Shown piece by piece: positions 1 to 9,552 of a stretch of DNA of 56,570 nucleotides. Position 1 is the first letter of the stretch, and the number at the start of each line of letters is the position of its first letter. Below the pieces are notes generated by a model, which saw only the letters and a program-made list of their open reading frames with translations, was not told where the DNA came from and made no database searches. Origin of the DNA: Hondaea fermentalgiana (Eukaryota > Sar > Bigyra > Thraustochytrida > Thraustochytriidae); NCBI GenBank assembly GCA_014084085.1, contig NPFB01000039.1:464-57033 (forward strand). The letters are read 5' to 3'. Both the position numbers and the translations under genes were made by a program.

Positions 1-256
1 AAGACGCAGGCATGCCTGCCAACGTCCAGCAGAGACTGCGTCCACTTCTTACGTCGGACATTGTTGGCGACAATTTTACTTTTTCCTAAAACGTAGATAC
101 CATTTTTCGCTTTGCTTCTCATGTTCGATCAACGTCTTCTCGAGGGGCCAGACGCTTCCTGACAAATATTTCATAAGGATCCATGCGCTTGCCTGACGCG
201 TGGCGCACAGCTTCGCATAATTTTTTAGGAAAGTGGCCAAATTTGGACTAGCATAG

Positions 257-266
257 TATATATAAA
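257..266 (+). promoter_or_regulatory. TATA element of the 5S rRNA gene
   Basis: The run TATATATAAA lies 23-32 bases before the first base of the 5S rRNA gene. Upstream TATA elements at about -30 support Pol III transcription of 5S or tRNA genes in several fungi and protists. The spacing is what I see; the function is inferred. Confidence 0.6.
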
Positions 267-288
267 TTCAAACCTCACAGTGCCCTCA

Positions 289-404
289 CATTCGATCATA
301 CCACGTGGGCAACTCCTCATCTCATTCGCACTGAGCAGAAAAGTCACGTAGGGCCGGGTTAGTAGTGTGATAGGGGACTGCACGCGAAGTCCCGGTGTTG
401 AATG
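289..404 (+). rRNA. 5S ribosomal RNA
   Basis: This is a 116-nt 5S rRNA gene, recognised from fold and conserved boxes. The first eight bases (CATTCGAT) pair with the last eight (GTTGAATG) as helix I. Loop A reads CATACCAC. Exactly 52 nt separate that from GGTTAGTA, the same distance as in vertebrate 5S, so no gap is needed. CCACGTG pairs with CACGTAGG through one bulged A (helix II). CTCA and TGAG close a 12-nt loop (helix III/loop C), where vertebrates have CCGA and UCGG. CCGGG pairs with CCCGG, and GGGACT with AGTCCC. The internal Pol III C-box region reads TGATAGGGGACTGC. The sequence is divergent, but the stems are kept by compensatory change, which argues for a working gene. It stands alone, with no tandem copy in the window. 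Confidence 0.92.
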
Positions 405-414
405 TTTTTTTTTT
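405..414 (+). terminator. Pol III T-run terminator
   Basis: Ten consecutive T residues begin immediately after the last paired base of the 5S rRNA, the standard Pol III termination signal. Confidence 0.85.
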
Positions 415-846
415 GTCCATTTATATGGACATGGTGCTCCGACGAGTCACCAAAGCGCTTCTTTGATCTCGCGCAAGTTGTTGATCTATACGGAGCTGAG
501 TGGAGTGAGTGACGGTGGTAGGTCGGCCTTTGTAGGAGAGATTGGTCGGCTTACTATTCATCTTGCGTAGTTTTCTGGATGTTGTTGATTTTTCTTGGTG
601 ATTTTCCCCGGACGACTCTCGCGTTCTCAAATTGCAGCACCTTTCCACCTTTAGGACCTGCTTCAGCCATTGCGATGAGGTGAGCTTAGTTGGCGAGCGC
701 TCCTCTGAGCTCACTTGCCGCAGCTAGAGTTGTGATCATTCCCTGTAGCCTAAGCTGGGGCTGGCTGAGCAGTGCCGGCCGGAGCTAACGGACACTTCAT
801 AACGGGTTGCGCCTTGCGCCCACCAAAGCGCCAAGTTGCAAACGGG
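415..846. other. Intergenic region before the PDZ-PA gene
   Basis: About 430 bases between the 5S terminator and the ATG of the PDZ-PA gene. The short open frames on both strands show no recognisable motif. It must contain the promoter and leader of the downstream gene, but I cannot point to a specific element. Confidence 0.6.
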
Positions 847-2448
847 ATGCGAGTCCTCCGCGCGGTGACGGCGGCCGCCGTGTGGTTACACGTATGCGCA
901 GCGGGGGATCATCTGGCTGCGCTGCGCGAGCGTGAGGCGGAATTCCTGGCGCAGGTCGAAGTTGGCGCGCAGCGACAGCAAAACGATGGCAGCAAAGGAT
1001 CGCTCGAGGTCATCTTTCGCGTCCAAGGTCCTCTTGGTATCCAGTTCAAAGAGGACCTGACCATCATGGCGTTCCGCGAGGTAGGCGATGGCCGTTTGGG
1101 CGCCGCAGAAAAAAGCGGACTTCTTCACGTTGGCGACAAGCTCCTGGCCGTCAACGGCGACGACGTGAGTGCGCTCACAACGTCGGACGCATTTCAGGTG
1201 CTCGACGAAGCTGCAGAGCAAAGCGCTCGAGCAGGAACTCCACGGCGCTTTCTTTTCCAGCTCGGAAATGGCGGGCCTGCTCGACGCGTCTTGAGCGAAG
1301 AAGGCCATCTCGCTGCTCGGCCCGACGCTGTCGCGGAACACATTGATGTTCTCGATGCAAGTGGAGTCGAGCACACGATGCGCGTCATGATGGCAGCACC
1401 AGGGCTTGGGGGGCCAGCAAAGGGGTGTGACTATTTCCCCCTCGTCTTTGTTGAGCCACAGGACGCCTGCAACGAGGACCTCGTGACAACCTTGCCAAAG
1501 CGCATCGTTGGCGCCTTTGCTGTTGTCCAGCGAGGTGGGTGTTCCTTCCAGCGCAAGGTAAAGACCATGGAGCTTCTTGGCGCGAGTGCTGTTCTCGTCA
1601 TCAATTCAGAGGATCGTCTTTTTCGTATGGAGCCCGACGCCTTCGCACTGGAAGACCTCTCGCTTCCTGTGGCCATGATCTCAGCGCCAGATGGCAACGC
1701 GCTTCGAAAATTACAGTCGCATCGTCTCATGGATTTGGACTTGCGCATTCGCGCCAAGCTTGTGGCTTCACAAGACTGCGCTGCCATAGAAAGGGAAAAT
1801 CTAGCCCTTGCCGCGGCCAAGGCGCGAGGGGACAAGTCATTTTTCCGCACGCAGGGTGCTTTGCGCGAGACTGATCTGAGTGAAGCAGGCCATCATCGTT
1901 TTGGGGCTCTGGCGCCTGCCGGGACCTTTGTGCTCGACAACGGCTCGGATCGCGTGTTTGACTTTATTACCGCCGCGTACTCGGCTCCTCTCCCCGTTGG
2001 GCGCGACCTCGCGGCAAGTCCCGAGCTTCAAGTGGACGGGTGTGTGCTTGTTGCACAGGAAGATTCGGACGACGTCCAATATCGTCGAATTTTGCAGCTA
2101 CAGCGTCGTCAACCCGGACTTCAGTGCGTCATTGTGGTCTCGCGCGACTCCCGTGTGCATCGCCTTGACGCAAGGCTTCCTAGCGAATGTCGTGCGGCGG
2201 TCTTGATGATCTCAGCCACTGCAGGGAGACACATCCGGGCCTCGCCGTCCTGCAAGCTTCAGCTCGAGCCTTCGCACTCGGTATGGCATCGATGGCAAGA
2301 ACTTCAGATCTTCGAAAACCCAGCGCGGTGGCCGTCTGTACCATCTGCTCGACGGCGTCTCGCCAGCAGGCTTGCTACTCGAACTGCGTCATCTCCGTGC
2401 AGATCGGCCCATGTGCAAGCCATCTTGCCCCCCGATACTGTAATCTAG
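847..2448 (+). CDS. Secreted or luminal PDZ + PA (protease-associated) domain protein
   Basis: This 533-residue protein begins at the first in-frame ATG; the frame is open further upstream only from GTG. Residues 1-20 form a signal peptide (Arg near the start, then an Ala/Val/Leu core ending CAAG). A PDZ domain spans about 52-138, with PLGIQF as the carboxylate-binding loop and GDKLLAVNGDD as the usual following strand. A PA domain spans about 176-290, with the hallmark VQRGGCSFQRKV and GASAVLVIN. A weaker second PA-like stretch may lie at about 385-480. No transmembrane helix follows and the C-terminus is basic. I see no catalytic domain, so an adaptor or binding protein of the endomembrane or outside space is likely. 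AATAAA sits at 2490. The precise role is unknown. Confidence 0.8.
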   Translation: MRVLRAVTAAAVWLHVCAAGDHLAALREREAEFLAQVEVGAQRQQNDGSKGSLEVIFRVQGPLGIQFKEDLTIMAFREVGDGRLGAAEKSGLLHVGDKLLAVNGDDVSALTTSDAFQVLDEAAEQSARAGTPRRFLFQLGNGGPARRVLSEEGHLAARPDAVAEHIDVLDASGVEHTMRVMMAAPGLGGPAKGCDYFPLVFVEPQDACNEDLVTTLPKRIVGAFAVVQRGGCSFQRKVKTMELLGASAVLVINSEDRLFRMEPDAFALEDLSLPVAMISAPDGNALRKLQSHRLMDLDLRIRAKLVASQDCAAIERENLALAAAKARGDKSFFRTQGALRETDLSEAGHHRFGALAPAGTFVLDNGSDRVFDFITAAYSAPLPVGRDLAASPELQVDGCVLVAQEDSDDVQYRRILQLQRRQPGLQCVIVVSRDSRVHRLDARLPSECRAAVLMISATAGRHIRASPSCKLQLEPSHSVWHRWQELQIFENPARWPSVPSARRRLASRLATRTASSPCRSAHVQAILPPDTVI

Positions 2449-3665
2449 CTGCCTGCATGGTCCTCGTAGGCCAAGGCCCCCAAATCATTAATAAAAAAAA
2501 AGAAAAAGATGAACGACATGTGAAAGCAGAAACTTGTGCATTCGAGTAGCAGGTACAGTTTTCCGTACTACGCTTTTCTTGTAGATTCTTTCCTTCTGCC
2601 CATGTCTTCTCCCGATTTTCTCTTCCCTTCCCATCTTGTGTATAACCGTTTTCCGTTGCCATCGCAGGCTCTCGTCACAAACTTGCTGTGAAAGAAAAAG
2701 ATCTCCTTTGCCGCACTTTTCATCCCTGTTCATGGCATCTCGTCCCATTCGCACCTGGTATGCGCTCTCATGCCTGCCAGGCTGAAACATGACTCGAAAG
2801 GACGCTCGTGGTAGCGCCACCACACGGCCAAAAGCATTCTCTTTTCTTTTTTTTTCCTTCTCTCGCATGGTGCGACTAGCAGCAGACGTATAGGACTACG
2901 TGTGTCCAAGCGCGCGTGTCGTGTGTGCCCTGGCGTACGTATGCCCCCTGTGCGCCTGGGTCTCGTCTCGCGGCGCCCATTCCCTCTCCTGCCTCGCCGA
3001 AGAGCGACGGTCGTGGCCGCTCGTCCCTGGCGAGAACGGGCCTCGCGCCGCGCCGTCTCGCCTCGCCTCGGGCCCTCTCGCGCAGGCAGGCAGGCAGGCA
3101 GGCAGGCCTCTTCCGATGCGATCAGTCGTCTCGACTCGAGGCGCGGCAACAAATCCCAGGCGTCCGCCCTCAAGCCTTGCGCCGAGGATTCGCCGAACTG
3201 CGGAATGCGCGCATACTCCACTTGCGCGCCGCATTCCGCACTTGCGCGCGAGGGCGCCTGCTTGGCTTATCTGCCCTCCTTGCGCCCGCTCGCCTCTCGC
3301 GCGCCAGCGACAAAACCAAATCCGCCCCCCGACACCGAGCTAGCCAGCCAGGCGCCCGCCCGCCCAGCCCGCCCGCTCGCCCGTCACCGCGCGCGCGCGC
3401 GCAAGAGGGAGAGCGGCCGCGCGTCGCGTCTCGCGTCGCGTGGATTCGCGCGTACTCGCGCCGCTTGCTAGCTGGATAGCGAGCGAGCGGGGAATAGCAG
3501 CGCGAAAAACCAAAGCCGCGTCGCCGCGCTCGAGCGAGCCCAACCCGGCACGGCCTGCGCGGGCCTCTTGTGCGCCCGGTATCCAGGGGGACCGGTGTAC
3601 GAGACCAGCGAGCGCACGTACGCCTGTACGACCGCGCGTCCCAAGCTGACGACCGCGCAGCCAAC
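2449..3665. other. Intergenic region, PDZ-PA to PFKFB
   Basis: About 1.2 kb. It begins with an AATAAA polyadenylation signal at 2490-2495 for the upstream gene. It then becomes very GC-rich, with direct AGGC repeats and CpG-rich tracts leading to the PFKFB start. Long overlapping open frames exist in all frames here, but all are low-complexity Arg/Ala/Ser and match no family. Confidence 0.6.
3083..3107. repeat. (AGGC)n microsatellite
   Basis: About six uninterrupted AGGC units in the PFKFB upstream region. Confidence 0.95.
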
Positions 3666-4844
3666 ATGAGCGGCGAGAATGGCAACGGCGGCAGCAAGCG
3701 CGCCAAGACCCATCGATCCATGGAGGCAGCGTGGTCATACCTGCTGTACCTCGAGGAGGACAATGCACAAAACCAGCAGAATGGCGGCAAGGACGACGGC
3801 AAAGACGTCAAGTTGGAAATCACCGCCAACGGAATCACCCAAAAGAACAGCGACCCGACGCTCGAGGACAAAGCCAATGGGACCGGCAGCGGAGCGGCCG
3901 AGGCCGACGGCGACAGCAAGCCCGAGACCGACGAGATCCCCGTAGACCATCAACTGTTGCACCTCAATGACGGCGCCAAGCTCATCGTGTGCATGGTGGG
4001 CAAACCGGCGCGCGGCAAAACCTTCTTGGCGGCCAAGCTCCAGCGCTACCTGGAATGGCTCGACTACCGCGTCAAGCACATTGACACCGTGGCCGTGCGA
4101 CGAAAGCTCTATAGCAAGGTAGATCCAGACGATTTCTTTAATCCAGAAACCGAAAATACCAAAGCGCAGCGTCGCGCCGCTCACGAGGAGTCCCTCAAAC
4201 AGGCCGTCGAGTGGCTGCAGTCCGGCGGTCAGGCCGTCATTTACGACGCAACCAACGGCACGCGTGAGCGCCGCAAGTGGATCTCCGACTATATCGAAAA
4301 GAATCTTGTTGACAAGACCTCGAACGAAACCGTCATGTCGCACCGCATCCTCTGGGTTGAGAGCGTCTGCGACAACGACGAGTTTATTGTGCAAAACTTT
4401 TTGGAGCTTCGCAAAAAGAACGCGGACTTTTGCGAGTTCAAGGACCTTGACGACGCAGCCGCGTCGGCCAAGTTCTTGAAAAAGCTCGAGTATTACGACG
4501 CCGAGTACGAGACGCTCGATGCTACGATCGAAGATATTAGCTTCATCCGCCTTCTCGATTTTGGACAATCTGTGCTGGTCAACAAGATTCACGGATTCAT
4601 CGAGTCCAAGCTTGTCTCCTTTTGTATGAATATTCACATGGAGCCGCGTGTCATTATTCTCTTGCGGCACGGCCAGTCAGAGTTTAATGTCGAGGACCGC
4701 ATCGGAGGTGATCCGGATCTCACCGACCATGGCAAGCTCTTCGCCAAGAATTTGGCAAAGTTTATTGATGCAGAGGCCCCGCACGGTCTCCAGCCCCGGG
4801 AAGCAGAGCTTTTGGACGAGGCAGAGGAGGCCGAGGCCGCCGCG

Positions 4845-4877
<33 letters not shown>

Positions 4878-5801
4878 ACTACTTCTTCTTCCTCCTCCTC
4901 CTCGTCCGCGGCGGCCACGCCTGCTGCTTCGGCGGACGCCAATGGCAATGAGCACGATGAGGATATGCGCGACGCAGCTTCGGAGGAAGTGGCGCAGCCT
5001 ACCAACCCGTACGGCTTTGATCCGGCAAAGGATCTTTTCGTGTGGACGTCAATCCTCCAGCGCACCTTGCAAACCGTGCGTCACATCAAGTGTCGCTCCA
5101 CAGTGTCATGGGTCTCATTGTCGGAGATTGACGCTGGCGTGTGCGAGTGCATGACATACAAGGAGTTCCGCGAGCAGCTTGCAACGCAATTCATGAAGCG
5201 TCAACGCAACAAGGCCACCTGGCGCTACCCTGGCGGCGAGAGTTACTTGGACGTCAAGAAGCGTCTTGAGCCCGTCATTTTTGAGCTCGAGCGTCAGCGC
5301 AAGCCTGTCCTTGTCTGCGCACATCGCGCCGTCATTCGCTGCTTGTACAGCTACTTTTGCGGCATTCCCATCACAAAGGCCCCCTTTCTGCCAGTCCCAC
5401 TACACACGGCGCTCGTGCTCACGCCTACCTCGCATGGGTGGACCGAGACGCGAACGCCCATCGAGCCCAGCGTTGGCGATCTTGGCGCACACGAGCTCAA
5501 GAACAAGGATCACGACGTTCACGCAGCTGCCGCCAAGATCCGTAAGTCGCAGGCAAAGAAGCGTCGACTTGAGCTTCAGGCGCGCCAGGACGCGTCCGAG
5601 GCTGCGCGCGCCGCGCGTCAAAAGCTCAATGCTGACGAACAGGGCACGGCTGCGACGAATGGTTCTTCGTCTTCGTCTTCGTCTTCGTCCTCTTCTTCTG
5701 CCGTAGCCCCACCATCAGCAGAAGCAAATGCAGACTCTGCTCCGGCTGAGGCTGCGTCTGCGTCTGCAGCTGCAGCTGCTGGCGCTCCCACATCATCGTC
5801 G

Positions 5802-5832
<31 letters not shown>

Positions 5833-5834
5833 AA
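3666..5834 (+). CDS. PFKFB: 6-phosphofructo-2-kinase / fructose-2,6-bisphosphatase
   Basis: This bifunctional enzyme makes and degrades fructose 2,6-bisphosphate, the cytosolic regulator of glycolytic flux. The product is 722 residues; ATG 3666 has A at -3, and the open frame upstream begins only at TTG. The kinase half carries the P-loop GKPARGKT at 112-119 and DATNGTRERR. The phosphatase half carries RHG at 334-336 (catalytic His335), the EIDAGVCE block and the second His in CAHRAV. Between FIDA and LFVWTSILQRT, where animal enzymes have a short loop, lies an insert at about residues 378-456 of Glu/Ala, poly-Ala, poly-Ser and acidic sequence. The last 60 or so residues are Ser/Ala runs ending in TCA repeats directly before the stop. 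All catalytic residues are present, so both activities are expected. Confidence 0.95.
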
Positions 5835-6141
5835 ACAAACCATCTCATTTTATTTGTGCTTTGCTAATGTCTTGCCACGGGGGGGGGGCGGATCTTTCTC
5901 TCTTCCGGGGTTACACTTTGTCGCGCTGTCTCTCAGCCTGACTCGGAGCCGAGCATTTTTTTTTTTTTGAGGGGGCGGGGGCCTCCTTTCCTCAGTGCTC
6001 GAACCCCCCTTTTTGGGCCTCTTTTCTTTTGCTTTTGGCCTCTTTGCCTTTGGCGCCACTCACGCGAGCGAGACGACTCGAAAGAGGACGGGAGCCAAGA
6101 CCAAGTTCGCGGGCAACGATACGGGCATCGGGAGCGAAAAG
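5835..6141. other. Intergenic region, PFKFB to METTL5
   Basis: About 300 bases with a G9 run near 5880 and a T12 run near 5956. The METTL5 frame is open through the second half from GTG at 5995, but there is no ATG before 6142. Confidence 0.6.
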
Positions 6142-6981
6142 ATGAAGCTCAAGCAGCTAGAGAGCGCCTTGAGCCATGTCGAGCCCTTTCGCGAGCCGCG
6201 CTGGGACCTCGAGCAGTACCCCACGTCGGCACACATTGCCGCGCGCATCCTGTACACGGCCGACGCCTCCTTTGACGACATCGAGGATAAGACGGTGCTC
6301 GACCTGGGCTGCGGAACATGCATGCTGGGTATTGCTGCCCAGATTCTAGGCAGCGCCTACACGCTCGGTGTGGATCTCGATCCGAATGCGCTCGCCGTGG
6401 CCGTGGACAACATCGAGGAGATGGAGGTCGACATTGATCTCATCAACGCCAACGTGCTCGATGGCTCGCTTCCGCTGCCTGCGGCAAGTTTCGATACGGT
6501 CGTGATGAACCCTCCCTTTGGAACGCGCAACAAGGGCGCAGATGTTGCCTTTATTGAAACAGCCTTGCGTTTGTCGCGCAAGGCCGTCTACTCGCTGCAC
6601 AAATCTTCCACGCGCGACTTTCTCCAACGCAAAGCCAACAAGGATTGGGAAGTTTCGTTCGAGGTCATTGCTCAGCTTCGCTTTGATATTCCCAAAATGT
6701 ACAAATTCCACAAGAAGCAGTCTGCCGACGTCATGGTCGATCTGATTCGTCTTTGCAAACCCGACCCGAAACCTGACAGCGAGCCCAAAGCACCAGCACC
6801 AGCTGTAGGAGCGACGGCTGCGACGGCAACGACAGGGTCTTTGCCTTCCCAAGCTCCCGAGCCTGCTCCGCCAACGCCCACACCATCAGCCACGAGCGAG
6901 CGCGTTGCCTCGCTTTCAAACGAAATCGATGCGCTCGCCCTTGATCAGAGTCAAAATGACGCAAGTGATGTCGCCAAATAG
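6142..6981 (+). CDS. METTL5: METTL5-type 18S rRNA adenine-N6 methyltransferase
   Basis: METTL5, with its partner TRMT112, puts a single m6A on the decoding-site region of 18S rRNA. The protein is 279 residues from ATG 6142; its opening MKLKQLES aligns with the start of the animal protein, which fixes the start although the frame is open 147 bases further up. Visible motifs are LEQYPTSAHIAARILYT (about 23-39), the SAM loop DLGCG (54-58), the acidic DLDP after strand 2, the catalytic NPPF (123-126) and SLHKSSTR. The conserved core ends at LIRLC, followed by about 70 residues rich in Ala, Pro and Thr that the animal enzyme lacks. It converges with the THG1 gene. Confidence 0.93.
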   Translation: MKLKQLESALSHVEPFREPRWDLEQYPTSAHIAARILYTADASFDDIEDKTVLDLGCGTCMLGIAAQILGSAYTLGVDLDPNALAVAVDNIEEMEVDIDLINANVLDGSLPLPAASFDTVVMNPPFGTRNKGADVAFIETALRLSRKAVYSLHKSSTRDFLQRKANKDWEVSFEVIAQLRFDIPKMYKFHKKQSADVMVDLIRLCKPDPKPDSEPKAPAPAVGATAATATTGSLPSQAPEPAPPTPTPSATSERVASLSNEIDALALDQSQNDASDVAK

Positions 6982-7425
6982 GGCTGTCTCGACTGTTCGC
7001 GCATTGTCGACCAGCAAGGAAACAAGAGAAAAAAAAATCATTGAAATGAAAGAAAAGACAGAGGCAGAGAATGAAATTGAAAGAGAAAGAGAAAGAGAGG
7101 AAAGCAAAAATGTGTATCAATCGAAAGGGTTTCGACCTCGTAGATCCTGTCACGCCCAGTGCCAGTGTCTATCCCTCCGAAATTTTAAAATCAAAAATGT
7201 TGACGCTTCTGTGTCGCGATGACGCGCATCGCACGAGTGGAGAAAGGAGAACAAAAAAAAAAAAGCGAAAAAAGGGGAAGACGGAGTCTCGGCGGCATGA
7301 ATGTTTTGATCCATCCTTCCATGCATCCAGCCATCGATCCAGATGTCATCCATCTTTCCGTCCTCCACTGCGCCTCCTTTCTTCATCGTTTCGTAATGCG
7401 TCCGTGTCTTGCAGTTCGCCGTCGT
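6982..7425. other. Convergent 3' region between METTL5 and THG1
   Basis: 444 bases of purine-rich sequence (GAAAGA tracts near 7070-7105, A12 near 7253) and pyrimidine-rich sequence. It presumably holds the 3' ends of both genes. No conserved open frame is seen. Confidence 0.6.
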
Positions 7426-8292
7426 CTACGCGTCCTTACCAAGGACCTCTTCCCAAAAGGTGTCCTGGATAATGTCCTCGTGAAAGACGCGAATCACGCG
7501 CTTGAGCCGCGTCTTCTTGGCAGGCGGCGACCGACCCAGGTCAGAAGCAGAAGCGTGTTTTTCGGAGGCATCGCTCGTCGCCGAGACCTTGGCAACAGCT
7601 TCTTCCTCGGCGCGTACCGCCGACGGGATCGGGACCGGGTGCATGACGCGACGCAAAACGGATCCCTTTCGAAACTGCGCGGGTTCGTTGTTGTAGTTAA
7701 TGCCAAAGCTCGAAAACATGATTTCGTGCTTGTCCTGCGAAAGTGTTCCCGAGAGCTCGGCCTCGGCCTCGGCCGGCGTGCGCGCGCCTTGGTGCACGAG
7801 CGCCCAAAAGGCCGTATTGAAGAGATTGTTAATGTGGCAGTCCGCTTGGCGCCAGCGAAAGTAATCTCGCATGCTCTTGTCCGTCGGGTATAGCACAATG
7901 CGCGCGTCGAATTGCGGCGGGCCCTGCAGCAGGGTCTGCGGAAAAAAAGTGGCCCAGTGGAAGACGTAGGCGGACGAAAAGAGAGACACTAGCAACGAGA
8001 GGATCTTGGCTTTGCGTCGCTTGAACACCACGGCGTCGCGACGAAATACGAAACTGAACTCGTCGCTCTGCCCGTATCCGAGGGCGATCTCCCCAAACTC
8101 CTCCATTACCGCCACACCACACCGGTTCATGAGGTCGAGCGCACGCTTATCGTTGGGCTTGACGAGGTCATGCGCCTTGGTGAACTTGGTGAATCCGCGT
8201 CCATCCAGTCTCACCACAATATACGTGCTCGGCAGGCACACGTCTCCCACGTCCTCAAACTTGCGGACGTATTCAAAGCTCGTGTGCGCCAT
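7426..8292 (-). CDS. THG1: tRNA-His guanylyltransferase
   Basis: Thg1 adds the G-1 residue to the 5' end of tRNA-His by 3'-5' addition, which histidyl-tRNA synthetase needs. The frame gives 288 residues from an ATG whose first base is 8292. The metal-binding carboxylates are in VVRLDGRGF (Asp30) and GYGQSDEFSF (Asp77, Glu78), each one position later than in the human enzyme. The family signature HINNLFNT and KGSVL are present. The region before the C-terminus carries an extra Ala/Ser/Glu segment with a basic PPAKKTRLKR patch that could act as a nuclear localisation signal (inference). It is transcribed divergently from the CNNM gene. Confidence 0.95.
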   Translation of the reverse strand: MAHTSFEYVRKFEDVGDVCLPSTYIVVRLDGRGFTKFTKAHDLVKPNDKRALDLMNRCGVAVMEEFGEIALGYGQSDEFSFVFRRDAVVFKRRKAKILSLLVSLFSSAYVFHWATFFPQTLLQGPPQFDARIVLYPTDKSMRDYFRWRQADCHINNLFNTAFWALVHQGARTPAEAEAELSGTLSQDKHEIMFSSFGINYNNEPAQFRKGSVLRRVMHPVPIPSAVRAEEEAVAKVSATSDASEKHASASDLGRSPPAKKTRLKRVIRVFHEDIIQDTFWEEVLGKDA

Positions 8293-9552
8293 CTTCGTCC
8301 TGGCCGCTGCGCCTCGCGGCGCTGCGCGTTTTGTCGATCCTCAGTCGTCACTCATCTCATCTCCCTCCTCACCTGCCACTGCTTTTGTTTATTGCTAAAG
8401 GACTTATACTTGGTATTGGTATAGGTCTTTTACTCTTAGACTGCATGCCACTCCCAACTTGGAGGACTGTGGCCCGACGATCACAGCACTGCCATCTTGC
8501 AGGCGCTGGCCATGTTTTCAAGTTATATGCTGTTGATTGGTGGAATCCCTCCGCCAGCTTTGGAAGCCCTGGCCTATGCCCTGGTGACTCTGCTAGCCGC
8601 TGCCGCAGCCGCCAGCCACAATCTCCATGATGGCTCCCCATTCACTTTGCTGCTGGCTGGTGCTGGCGGATTTTCTCTCAACGAAACTCGTGGCCAGTCT
8701 GTTGGTTGTGCAGCTGCAGCCCGCACGGCGTCTCATCTCGGCCCTACCGCCACCATGATCAGCTGTGGCTGCAGATGGACGACGATTACGAATCCAATCT
8801 CTCCCGTGTCTGCAGTTAGTTATACCTTCTTCTCTCTAAAATCCGGGTTCACAGGGTTCACAGGGAACCCATCCCAATCTGCACGCTGCAGCTGGTGTGG
8901 CTGCTCGTCCTGCCGTGCCGCTTGCATTCGCATTGGCAGTCGCACTCGTATTGGCAGTCTCAGTCGCGCGGGCTCTCGCCCTCCGGCTGACCGGCCTCCG
9001 AGACGAGACGAGCCGAGCCCGGTCATGCGAGTTGCGCGACTCTCCGAGCTCCAAAGCCAAACAGCGAGCGAGCAGTCTCCTACTGCTACGAGTAGGCCTA
9101 AAAAGGAAAAAAAAAGCAGTGCAGGCAAAGCCAGCGCCGGCGCCAGCCTACCGGCCAGCACCGCCGGCGCCGCTGGAGCAGGGCGGCGGGGAGGCAGCAG
9201 AGCAGAGCGGGTGTGGGCTGGGCGCGAGGAAGGCGGCGCGGGCGCGAGGAAGCGGCGGCAGCGGAGCGGAGCCGCGCCGGCGAGCGAGGAGCGCGAGGGG
9301 AGAGCAGCTGAGCCGCCGTGGAGCACTCCCTTCGCTCGTTCACTCATTCATACACCGAACGCAAGCACGCAAGGAAGCGGGGAGGCGAGGAGGCGAGCGA
9401 GGAAGGAACCAAGGCCGCGCGGCAGACGAGACAGACGGCGAAAGCGAGAGCGAGTGCGAGAGCGAGAGCGAGAGCAGAGCAGAGCAGAGCAGAGTAGGCG
9501 CACCGGGGCCGAGCGCGAGCGCGAGAGCGAGAGCGAGCCGCACTCCCAGTGA
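8293..9552. other. Divergent intergenic region, THG1 / CNNM
   Basis: About 1.26 kb that must contain two promoters. The half next to CNNM is extremely GC-rich, with GAGC and GAGCA repeats near 9450-9495. A 351-codon frame crosses most of it and ends with a TGA touching the CNNM ATG. It is low-complexity and is treated as leader sequence. Confidence 0.6.

Noticed and set aside
8497..9552. 351-codon open frame ending one base before the CNNM start
   Set aside because: Begins on a non-ATG codon, and the product is Ala/Arg/Ser/Glu low complexity with no domain. In such GC-rich DNA long frames arise by chance; more likely leader sequence, with possible uORFs.
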